Source of the DNA: Gordionus sp. m RMFG-2023 | Lineage: Eukaryota > Nematomorpha > Gordioida > Chordodea > Parachordodidae | Reading direction: 5' to 3' | DNA length: 64,000 bases | NCBI RefSeq assembly: GCF_954871325.1 | Contig: NC_088775.1 | Location: 26,017,561 to 26,081,560 of the forward strand | Shown here: piece by piece, positions 1-12,900 of the stretch | Layout of the letters: the number at the start of each line of letters is the position of its first letter | Position numbering within the stretch: position 1 is the stretch's first letter | Program-made: the position numbers and the translations under genes | Notes under the pieces: model-generated | Told to the model about the DNA's origin: nothing | What the model saw: only the letters and a program-made list of their open reading frames with translations | Databases searched by the model: none

Positions 1-520
1 CCCCCACCCCATTTATGTACTTATATTTATCGCATCAGGATGTAAAAATTTGAGGTAAATGAATGTTGCTAACATCTTATAAATATACTAAACATGTGTT
101 ATCATAAATCGAACACTTGCTAAGGTACTTGTTTTATTCGCAACGTTTTAAAGAAAATTAGATACCCCTCACCCCCACCCCCCTAAAAATTTAATTTGAT
201 ATGAGAACCTTATAATAGCCATATTTATTCAGCAACCCAACTTATACAATAACCTAATATTTTACCCTGAACATTGTATGTTAAAGTAGTACCCGCCCCA
301 TGACAGCTTGGCTCTATGGCTTCCCCATTCAGTTCTTTCTACATCCCTATCCTACCCTAATATAATTATCTAATTTAAAAAAACACATGTAGAAACCATT
401 CCTGCCACTTTAGCCTTCCACACAAACTACAGCAATGGGACCGACAATTTAATCGATTTGAGTCGCGCATATAATCCAATTCCTGCTGCCCTTTCTTCTT
501 CCGGGACTAGCAAAAACGCA
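1..520 (+). other. Region upstream of the first arfaptin ATG
   Basis: No gene is recognised in the first 370 bases. The frame of the first arfaptin exon stays open upstream of the ATG at 521, back to a stop at 371-373. A possible splice acceptor (TGTAG) ends at 392, so the exon may begin there and be joined to upstream exons outside the window. No in-frame ATG lies between 371 and 521. C-rich runs occur near 1-10 and 168-183. No promoter could be identified. Confidence 0.5.
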
Positions 521-901
521 ATGGAAAACACATCGCACGACAACAACACGTCGCCCAACAACAATTGTCACGAGACCGCCGGAGTTTTAGACGGAATGCC
601 CGAGGCTCTACTACTCAAATTGGGCATAAACCCAGATAAGTTAGAGGAGATAAAACACTGGAGCCTGTCGACGCTCAAGTGCACGAAACAGTTGGTACTT
701 CAGCACTTGGGTAACGGCGTTCGGACGATCGATCTTGATCTCGAATCCCGCGTTCAGGTACTCCGCGACACTAAACACAAGTACACTCAGCTGATAACGC
801 TCGTGAGGGTCTTTTCGTCCCATCTTTACCATGCCAAGGAGGCCCAAAACTGTTTGAGCGAACTTTTCGGGGAACTGGCTCAAAAATCCCCTGAACTTCA
901 G
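521..901 (+). CDS. Arfip: Arfaptin coding exon 1
   Basis: Residues 1-127. It holds the low-complexity N-terminus and the first AH-domain helix, ending at the conserved QKSPELQ. The donor is CAG|GTGAAA at 902. Base composition is clearly richer in G+C than the flanks, as expected for a constrained exon. The open frame continues upstream to 374, so the true exon may be longer. Confidence 0.92.
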
Positions 902-3900
902 GTGAAAAAAGAATGAGATATATGTTGTTATGAAAAATCTGAATTGAATGCGTTTATTTTGGAACCACATTTTAAAATCATAGTGGGATGTGATGCGGCG
1001 TGATTTAACAGCTGATTGATTTTATATAAATCTTGAGATCGAATTTTTTTTATTATAAATTTTATCTTTATTCCAATCATAATGATAATCTAATAATTAT
1101 TAATTATTACTAATAAAGAGATAAAAGATTTTTATAAACTATCGGCTGTTAATTTTGGGCTCACGTTTGACGCGATGTTTCGCCATTTATTACCTAATCT
1201 AGTTAATAAAAATAATTTATATTTATAATAATTTATTTCAAAATAAGTTATAATTAATCGCATTAATAAAATTTATGAACTCGATTCATCTGTTAAATCG
1301 CGTTCGTTCTTAATTCAGCCCTAGGCAACATTAAAACGTTTCCAATCTAGATGGCATTATTTAAATTTTAAAGGCCTTATAATAATGTAAATACATCAAC
1401 GCTTCCTTCCATATCTCCCTTAAAAAAATGACGCATGCATCTAAATTTCGTAATAATTTATAAAGCGCGAATATTATCGTTGCATTTTTGAAGCGTTAAA
1501 AGAAACCTCATTAAATGTGACGCTTACATACAGCCCTAGAATATGTGTAGAATGTGGATAGGAAATCTCACGTAATTTGACGCCATATCAAACAGACAAA
1601 AATGTCCCTGACTAAGAGACGACCGGTCTGGTGTCATTTACACCCGGAATTCTAGAGAGAGAAATTAGGCCCAACAGATTATAGTTTATTTTTCGATCCG
1701 AACCCGGCCCTGCTTGAAATTTTTATTCATTTTTAGGTTCGAGCTGGGTTCGGCATTTTTTGAATAGAAATTTAATCCCATTCCCGACTTAGGGCTGACT
1801 TCCAGGACTCTAAGGGAAATATACTAATATTTAAACTTTGTCAAAAACATTAAATTCTAAAATTTACAAATTTTATCGAAAAACGCGAAATAAGAAAAAA
1901 AATATGGTGTTTCAAGACACAGCTTTATTTTATAGTCGCTAATGTTCTAACTAAATTTATTATTTACATAGGTGTTTCGCTTAATTGTTTATTTAGGTGT
2001 TTCGGCACCATTTTTCTTTTTTTAAATTTAGATATTTTTTATAAAATTAAAATTTTTTTTATATTATTATTTTTTTCCATAATTTTAATTACGTTTCTTA
2101 TATTATAATATCATGTATAAATAACCTTATATCTTATTATAGGCGAAATGTTATTTAATATAAGAAAGTTTATTTATAATCGATAAATTTAACGTAAGGA
2201 ATTATTGTAATTTAAGAAGAGAAGAAAAAAATTACTAATTTTTTATTGTATTTAAACGCAAAATAGACCGAAGGCTCATCCGCCTCGAGGCTCGGTCCGA
2301 ATCAAATAAAAAAAATTACATGGGGCCGTTGACTCTGTCTGTTCCTATTTAACATTTATATTTTAAAAATAAAACAAATATTGGAAAATTAGGAAGAATT
2401 TTCTTATAACGCCGAAACGCAAAAAGTTATCAGCAGGAATATGGAATCCTTCATTCAAGCGTTAAATTTTTTCGTCTCCAATATCAGCACGCTTGTCAAC
2501 AAAACCATTGAAGACACGCTTCTCACAGTCAAGCAATATGAATCCATTAGGTGTTTATTTTATATAAGATATGTATATATGTTTGAAAATTCGAGAGATA
2601 AAGAAGGGATAGAAAGAAAGGATTCTCGACTTTAAGATCAGAAACCCGGGTCGGTCTTAATTGGACCTTCTTTATTAGAGCCGTTTAGGAATATGATTTG
2701 ATTTGGAGCCAAATATCCCTTTTTTTCGATCTTTCCATCATTGTTTTTTAAAAAAAGGCACATTATATTTTTGAATGTGCCAAAATTTTGAAATCGATGC
2801 CGGGTCGTAAAATGACCACCGATTATTAATTAACCTGGTTGGCAAATGGATCCTTTTTTTGGGTCCCCGAGAAACACAAAAGCATACGTACCACAATTAT
2901 ATCGTTAGTGTTTTTGCTAGGGATGTACCGATATATTTATTGGATCGGATCGGGCCGTTATTTCACCCATTTTAAAGTATCGGTTATAGGCCAATATTAT
3001 AAAATTTGCCGATCCGATTAGATATAGAATAGCGTCTTTAACAAAATAAAATGTTATAATATTTTTTAAAAAAGTTATATCTAAAATCATTTATTTTTAT
3101 AAATAAAATCGAAATCCATTTTTATATGTAATTTTTTTAATAATAATTAATTAGTAAACATTCTTTCATATTGTTATTTTTTTGCGCATTCTGTTTATAA
3201 AAGTGTGCGTTGATAATCTCTTCAGAATCTGTTTTTAGTGAAGCTGGTGATATTGATAGTTACCATCGCCGCAGGCTGACCTCTGATAAATTGGAAATAT
3301 TGGTATTTCTAAAAAGAAATTTTCGATATATTAATGCTAAATATTATTTTAAATATTTATTTTAAATTTCTTAATATATTTGTTTATTACTTATTTTGTA
3401 TATAGATTAATGTTATTATTTATTATATAAAAGTGATTTAACAATAAAAATATTTTATATAATTTTAAAATTGCAATTGAATTGAATATAAACTATAACT
3501 GATCATTATAATATATTTAAATGACATAAGTTATGGTATAGTTAAATTATAGATGTTATACTAATAAAAAGTATATTAAAAATTAAAACCATTGGTATCT
3601 TTACATAATACAAAATTAAATATGATATCGGATCGGTAACCGGCCGATATTAATTTAATATCGGATCGGTAACCGGCCGATATTAATCTATTATCGGATT
3701 GGATCGGATCGGCCTATAAAAAATGGTATCGGTACACCCCTAGTTTTTACTTTGTGTTGGACACAAAAATTTTCCTTAAATACATTTAGGTAGTAAACCT
3801 AACTTAATAAAAATGAACATACATATATATTGGAGTTGCACCGACACAACCATTATAGCGATTAGGGGAAGAGAGCAAGGATATAATGGCCCCAATATTG

Positions 3901-6900
3901 GCGCATTTCTGATACATATTACGATAGTAAGATTTAGAAAATTAAAATAAATTTTAATAATTTCCTAATACGCTTGCAGCCCTTAAGGCCAGTGAAAATT
4001 TTTTATCAGGTCTTTTGTATTTATTTTTTTACCCAGCTCAGCTTTTTAATAATCTAGATTGATATAAGTATATGTTCTCTATATTATAACCTTAGCTCGC
4101 ATCACTATGGTATATCTTTAGAGCCCTTACTACAAGGGGCCATTTTGCGAAATGGTTTTTTTGCTTTTTATGCTTATACATACATTAATTTTTTTATTAC
4201 ATAAATTATGCTTAATATTCCCTAATTCGGTCATTTATTACAAATTATATATTTTACTATAAATCTATTACGTAAGGTATTCCTTAATTCATAATTCATT
4301 GTTTATTCACGAAATTGCATTTTAGAAATGGCGAATTTACTAATATGTTAATATTATTCTAATCCTAAATAAAGTTTTAGATGTAAAAAATATTAACCTA
4401 AAAATTTAACGTTATCTGTGTATTTTAGTTTTATATTTATTTACCTTTTATTTTTTTAATTCTCAATTTTCGCGAATTTTATATGGGTGTCGTTACCCTA
4501 CTAAATTTAAAAAAGGGCTTTTGAGTTAAAACAAAAATATCAAATTTTATGAATATAACAAAAACACTTTTTTGTTTAGTTACGTGATATTGCCACTAAT
4601 TAGAAAATGGGCAAATTTGCTCACAACGCCTCGTGAAAATATTTTATAATTAGGGATGTTTTTTTCAATTATTTTTTTTAATATCATTACAAAACCATAT
4701 AGAAAATAAAATCTATTAATATTTTTTTGGATATTATTTTTAAATTGAGTTTATAGAAATATTTTTATTTTATTATTTTTTTTAGAAAATTAATTTAATA
4801 CATTTAATTTCTTAGTGCTAAATTTCGTTTAATAATGATTTTTAAGCTTATTTTATTTTTTTTCGCCGTTTTTTCTCGTTTTTTAACATTTCATTTATAA
4901 CATGTGATGTGTAATTAATATTTGTAATTTATCATTACTTTAGTAATGTCTTATATATAGCAGTGATTCACGAACCTTGAACCCCTAACATGGTTAGACC
5001 CATTTTTTGATGAACTGGACTAAATTCGATTCCTTTTAACTATTCGGCTTAAAATCTAACATAAAAACATATAAAATGGGTTCGGTTCGGCGTCAATAAT
5101 ATTTAACATCATCCGATTTAAATTTTATTATTTTGACTAAACATTTTTACCAATAAGTAACGAATCTAAAGCTAGTTATATATTTACAGGGACCCGAAGT
5201 GAACCGGAATGACCCGTTAAACCTTTATAAATTCTAAACTCTAACCAAACCGATATAATAATTTTTTGAAGGAGTAAAAAGAACCTTTATAAAAAGTTAA
5301 ACCGGTTTCAGCCAAAATAAAATAAGTATTTTTTCATTTTTTTCCCTGTGGTGTATTACATATTTTACCATATCTGCGTCGTTATTTATAATTATTAAAT
5401 GAACAAAATATTTGTTTAATATCCATAAGATATGTATTAATTGTTTCCCTATGACTTAAATTGGTGGAAATTTTATGTCCCCAAAAAATTTTCTGATCCA
5501 CAATCTATTAACTTCTTCATATAGTATTTGAGCACTCCTCTTTTCTCTATTTTAGTATGCAAAATATTTAATTTATCAATTTTTGATTTAGTTTCATTTA
5601 TTTAATTAAACTAAAAAATATCAGTTTTATGTATTGGAAAAAAATTTGAATATCCAGAATTATATAAATGCTCTTATAGTACTTGCGGTTCCCGTAACAC
5701 AAATTTCTGTTGGAAGGGCCTTTTCGGGGCTAATATTTATGTCATTATCACACTAACAAATATGAATCCACTTATATTAAAAAATATATACATTCAAATA
5801 ATATATTTAAAAATGAGTATTCTTACATATTTTTTTATATATATTATTCATAGTATAAATAAAATAAATTAATTTCATATCTATTTTATAAATAAACAAT
5901 AACCTAAGTTATAGCAAAAATTTTATATTCATAATTAAAATCATTATACGATGGTGTTGCTTCATTAAAAATAATTTTAAAAATATCTAATATTAATGAA
6001 CCTTTACAATTAACTGAACCGAACCGTAACTTTATAAATTTTTTCTTAAGAACCGTAACCATTATAATTTTTTGCATACTGAACCGTTATAAATAAAAGT
6101 TCGGGTCCCTGTATATTTATGACAAACTAAATTTATTCCCAAATTTAAAATTAGTGTTTATTAAATATAATATCTCACATCAAGCACTCCTTCGGCAAAT
6201 TTGACTAGGGAAACTTATTTTTTTGTGAAAATTAGCACATCTTTTAGACATTAATTTTGAAAATAGATTATTGTTTAAATAAAGTCAAATGAAAATTCAT
6301 AAATTTAAATTTTTTATGAAATTTTTATATCGTTTCGGTGCAAGTATATAAATAATATATTGTGATATTTATTTTTCGCAAATTAATTTTACCACTATAG
6401 TATATTTTAACCAGTGCAATTATTTCTTTATATAAATTGTATTTTTATGCAAATTAATTTGATTAAAAATTTTAAATCGCTAAATTATTTCGTATAAATA
6501 AAAAAAAATTATATTAAAAATTCCGAATTACATAAATATTTTATAAAGTAACTTGGTAACTATTTGTATTTATAGCCCAGAGTTGTTAATCGCTGCTTTT
6601 AAAAGTAGCGCGCTACCGCTATCGTTATTTATAAAAAAAGTAGTGCGCTATTAGCTACTTTTTATAATAAATTTGTTTTTTTTTGCCTATAATGTTATTG
6701 TATAGTAAATATATAAAAATCAACATTTATAAATATTAAAATATAGTTAGTTTTGATTATAAAAAAATTTATGTAATAAAAATAAATATTTATGGTAATT
6801 TGTTGCATTTTATAAGTTTTTACCTTTTGTTATGTGTCCAACTATCTGCCGTGGTACATATATATGATATATCTGATAACTCTACTATTAGAGCATCTTT

Positions 6901-9900
6901 CATCATTTTAAAGTTATCTGGTATTTTATTCATTAGTGTCTGGCGACATTAAATTGTTGTACCAGTGGATAGATTTTTAATCATCATGGTAAATGATGGA
7001 TTATCAACCAAGGACATTGGCTGAACTGTATCAATTATAAAATCAACAATAATTATCAGCCAATTTCTGAGAAATATTGGCATTGTATTATTAATTAATT
7101 TGGTTTGAATTGAATTAGTCTTTTTGGATGTAGAGCCGCCTATTCTAAAATTATTTAGATGTTTCTCCATTTCCTTAAAACTATTGGCATGAACAGTCTT
7201 ATAAAAAATACTATTAGAATGTAAAAATGACAATTTACCTTTAGGTGTTTCTTGAGGTTATAACTGATTGATTTGAGGAAATATTTTTACATTTAAACAA
7301 ATAAATTTGAAGCCAGTTTTTAGTTTTTATATTTATTTAAAAAAATTTTTCAAATCTAGGGAATGGGAAATTTGTATTATAGCTATTAAGAACATTTTCT
7401 TCCCTGGTATCTTCCGTTTCATTAATATTGTCTGAATCACTTTCAACGATTTGGATATCCATAGGCGATGACATTTTAAATTATTAACAGATTTAGGTTT
7501 ATAATACAAATGAAAATATAAATTACAAATTGAAAATATATTTCAATTTCAAAATTAAATAATAAATCATAAAAATTATAATTAATTATGATATTATATT
7601 TAAATTTTCATGTTTATACTTACCTTCATTACATTTTTTTCAAATCAAGTAGCGCGCTTAAAAATTTAATGATTACAAAAATAGCCGCTATTAGCTATAG
7701 CTATCAAAAAAGATAGCGCGTAGCTTTAACAACTCTGTTATAGCTTAGTAATATGGATTTTAGCCAAATATATATTCCCTCGAGATTTCGCCAAAACCAG
7801 GCAAAAAGTTTGGCCCTCTTGGCAAAATCTCCTGGCTTCGAAAAAATATTTTATTCATTTTTTAAAAAATCACTCAAATCGAGGTTTTAACAATACTATG
7901 CGGTAACTGGTTACTTTAAAAAAATGTAAGAAGTTACTTTTCTAAAGTAACTTTTAACAATACTAGAAAAAAAGGTAATAACATATTAAAAAATTTCACT
8001 TACTATTTAAAAATAACATGTACACAATAGCTATAATAGGTACATATATAAATTAATATTTAATTTAAAATATCAAATTATATAATATTCGACAAATCTT
8101 TTTTTTTATTCTGAAGTTCTATCCAATTTAATGAATGGTTATATAATGTATTATATATAAAAACTAATATAATTCAAAATATTTAAAAAATAGAATAATA
8201 CGAAATTAATAATATATGAATTTTTAAAAAGGGAAATAGATTTAAAAAAAAATAAAGCTACGTGACTCGCGAATTGTTAAAATATTTGAATGACAATAAT
8301 TTAATGAAGATATAAAAATTATTTGAGGATAGGGCCTCATGACCGAAGTCGCTAAAGTAGAGGTATCACTCAGAACGAAGTGTATTTTGTTTATAGGTGA
8401 ATATTTGTTCCTCCTCGTTTTTTCGGAGGAAGATTAGATTCGGCAAGCACGTTGATGCACGTTTACGCTTTGTTTAAAATTAGATGTAATACACATATAC
8501 TCCAGTATACCCCATTCATTTCTATTTTTTTAATTAAGAACATATTAACAACTTTGCTTGTTATAAATTAGTTTTTCCGACACTAGGTATTGATATCACT
8601 TACGTTAGATTAGGTTAAGAACATACCCAGAGCGCTAGCGTTTGAAAAATTGACCTTTTGGTATTCATTTTTAAAACAAAATTAATACTATAAATGTAAA
8701 TAGATAGTTATAAAATTTTACAGAGTTTAAAAGATATTATATATATATATCAGAGACCATCAGATACCTGGGCTAGGTCTAAAAATTTTTTTTTAAATAC
8801 TCGGGACAAGCCTAAAATATATTTTATATATAATATTGGGCCGTATATTTTAAAAACTATAAAAATTAAAAATAAATGTAATATGTTTTAGAATCTGGCC
8901 AGGCGGAAAAATATTTTTTTAAAAAGATCGGTTGGGCCGTGAAGATGGTATCTGCAGATGATATATACAATTTAATATTATTTTAAAATATAGAAATTCT
9001 AAATTAATATGCTATATTTGCTATCTTCTTGCATTACGTTCTTAAGGCCTAACCCTCTGGTATGCCCTAAGTCTTAGTATTTGTAAGACGCTACTAAAAT
9101 CGATATTAGTCGATCAAGTCAATTTTATTATTTATTCAATCAATATCAAAAGATAAATTCAAAATAAACAAGTCTCGTAAAACAAAGCCCTGCTTAGACC
9201 TGAAGCTCGGCCCAAGGCCTAAAAATTAAAAATCGCGGTCGGAAAAAAATTGAGCTTGCAGGGCTGTTATATAAAGACTAGCTGATAGCCCTTCAAAAAT
9301 GACGGGGAATCAGAATTTTCGCCTTTATTTAATGATGGATAAATAATAGATTTTACCTTTATTTAACAATGGTTTTTTAGATGAAGGGTTATTCTAAAAT
9401 TTTCCATTATTTATTATAAAATTTATTAAGTATATGGTTTAGTAATTTTAATTTATGCGCATAATAAAAACTCTTTAAAAATATTTCTTATTCATTTGTA
9501 TTTGTAATTTATAATCTAAAAAATATATTCTTGCTAGATGAGAGTTTAAATTATCTTCAAGCAACATTTGAAACAGATATTAAAAATGGACAAAAAATTA
9601 AATAAATCCAATGATAATTTATTGAATGTATAGACATCAAATTTTATATTTTACTCTCTAATCAGAACCTCTAGAAGAATTGGAATGTTTCAAATGGATG
9701 GAAATTAAAAATGTTCCCAAGTAGTCAGATTTAGAAATTTTTATAAAAAAATAAAAATGTTTCTTTAGATGAGTCAAAGTTGTTCAGCCAATTTTGCAAC
9801 TTTAAATTATTTATTACAAATAAAATCAGACGTGTTGAATATTTAAAACCTGCTCTTCACCAAAAATGGGTCAAATTTATTTTATATCCCAATCCTTCGA

Positions 9901-12900
9901 CAATGTAGTGAACTGCTATTATAGCAGGCTTTATTTTTTTCTATATCAGCTCATAATGCCAACGTTGAAAAATCTTTTCTTTAATCAATAATCAAATGAG
10001 AGAAATATATTATCCATATGTATTCTTCCAAGATTTCTATAAATTTTTAGAAAAAAGACCAAATATATTATGGAAAATATGGAATAAAAAAATATGATTT
10101 TTAAGTTATGATATTTGTAAAAAAAAAATTTACCCAGACACAATGGTTTTTGTCCTCTCACTTCTTATAAAATCTACACTCATCAAGAATTATTTATAAG
10201 CTTTTGAAACCTTCATAAATACTTATAAAAAGACCTGAAGTCTACGTATCATTTAGGATTTGGTGTTAAATGAGAAGGCAAAATAGCTTCACATGCCATT
10301 TGTATTATATTCAGAATTCTCCTCCTATGGCTATTATCAAAGTAGACTTTAAAATGCTTTCAATAGCAAATTTATTGAACATTTCGTAAATTTTTTTTTA
10401 TCCCAAATTTCGTGATTATTCAAAATTCCTAGAGACATACTATAACATTAAAGCTCTCCATTATTCAGTCCACGTGTCATTGATTTTGAAGGATCCAGCA
10501 GGGGGCCACATGTCCTCATTTATTTTACCTTGGTATTCATGATCTCATCCATTATCTTAAATCTAAATTTGATTTGGTGTATATTAGGAATCTTGATGAT
10601 GGAACAAGCTGTGGAGCTTTTCCCAAAATATTGGTTTTCAATTTCTTAAACCAATTTTAATAGACTCATTCTTAATAAGTCCAAATCTGCTTCCATGATG
10701 ACAATTTTAAAGCCATTATTATCTATTTGAAAATAAATTTAAAAAATCCATACCAGGCAATGCCAAAATTTAAAAAAAAAATCCAGGGTTGCAAATGGTA
10801 CCTACAGGTCTCTGCAGATATATTTATTACCTTCAATATAAATATACCTTTAAAACATAATCTTCATTATATTAATTTCAGAAAATCTGTAAAAATTATA
10901 TTTATGTGCTCAATAAAAAAATATTCCTACATGAATTTTTATATATTCATTTGCAATTTAAAACCTAAATTTATTCTTGGTAGATGAAGGTTTAGCCTAA
11001 TTTAAACTTGCTTATTCTTTGGATATACTGAAAGATATTGAGTTGGTGAGTGGAGGGCTAATGATATTTTTAACAATGGGCAGGTGAATTTGAAATAATT
11101 TCAGACAAAATGAGCAACTGATTTCTTTTAAATTTAAGTAAAAAACATTAAAGAACCAAATCAACCAATATAATAATTTTAAGCATTGGACAGGCAAGTT
11201 AAAAATTTTTTTAAAATAAATGAGCAGGCAGGTGAACCAAAACCTGCCCATTGCAGACTTTTAGCCAGTATGACACCGAAAACATCAGATCATAATGATA
11301 TTTTACTTCTACCAAGGAATTCATTTATAAATAATGTATTTGCCACATTTATTTTCCTATGCATTTACCAACAGAGGTCTGAAATGACAACATTTTTAGG
11401 CCCAATGAGAATTTAAAATGCTCATCCCAATTTCAATTTTTTACTAAAGTTGTCTGACCTTTTTTTTATATATATTTGCTGAATTCTGATATTTCATAGA
11501 AGTGATAATTCATAAAGTATAGTGTTTTTAATTTAACCACTCTCCAATATTATAAATAGTGTTTACTTTGGTGCACAGCAACATATATTTTGGTATAAGC
11601 TTTGGTTTAAAAAAAACAAATATTCAATTATATATATGAAATTCATGATAAAATAAAGAGTAACAAAGATATATAATTGCATATCATCAGAGGTCTGTAA
11701 ATTACAACATTTTTAGGCCAGTGGGAATTTAGTTCCATCCCAAGTTTTGCTTGGCCTAATTTCAATTTTTTACTAAGCTTGCCTGAACTTTATATATATA
11801 TATATTAGTTGAAATCTGATATATTATAGAAGTGATATTTCATAGTGTTTTTAATTTAACCACTCTCCATTATTATAAATAGTGTTTATTTTGGTGTTCA
11901 GCAACATATATTTTGGTGTTCAGCAACATATATTTTGGTGTAAGCCTTGATTTAAGAAAGAAAAAAAAATTCATGATAAAATAAAGCATAAAAATTATTT
12001 GTTAAAAATTATACTTTTGAAAATGAAAGAATTGGCTAATATTACTAATATCTTAACATCATCTGATATTGATATGGCATCTCTGAATTCTGATTAATTC
12101 GGTTTTAAAAGGTAAAAAGAAATTTATTTTATATAAATTTAAAATATATGAATTTTTACCATTAAAATTCTTCTCTATTCAACCCAGATGTCATAGACTC
12201 TGATGAAAGGAATTTTTACCTTGATATTATTTGGGGATATGTTCTAAATCGCTAAAAATTGGGAGCCTGGCTTATATCTCCTAGAAAATTTTTAAAGTAA
12301 ATTTGAAATTAATATTATTAGATACTAGGGGACTAAACACTTGTATTTAAATTGAAAATTTTAATCATCCAAAATCCCAGTTTTCGATTTTTGTTTTAGC
12401 GATTTGGAACGGGAACCGATATTTGTGATCTCATCAAAAATAAGATAATTGAAGTTTAACTTTGAAGTCAACTCTCCTTGATTCAGCCCAGATGTCATAG
12501 ATTAATGAAAGTTCACACAAAAATAAAATAAGAAGAATTTAAATTTGCCTATTCTTTGGATATACTGAAATAAATAGTGTTTACTTTGGTGTTCAGCAAA
12601 TATTTTAAATATATTATCTAAATAAAATTTGTTGAAAAAAGAATATTTTACCTACAGTGGCAAATTTGATATGGATATTGTGTTACGCCATATTATAAAT
12701 CACATGGGAATTATTGGCTTAAAATTGCTAGATGATTATCATTGCACAAATATTTTTTAAAAGAACACTCTTGGCTAAACTTGATTGACGTTTTTTGAGG
12801 ATTATTATAATAGATTATAATTCTTTTAGTAAAGTAATTAATGCTTTTCATAAAATAACTAGTGATATTTATGCAAAATTAATAATATAATAGTTTATTG

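Noticed and set aside
641-970. Minus-strand 109-codon frame over arfaptin exon 1
   Set aside because: Shadow of the arfaptin exon, which matches its family on the plus strand.
10727-11416. Short frames of 76-86 codons
   Set aside because: Low-complexity A+T-rich translations without similarity, overlapping repeat remnants.
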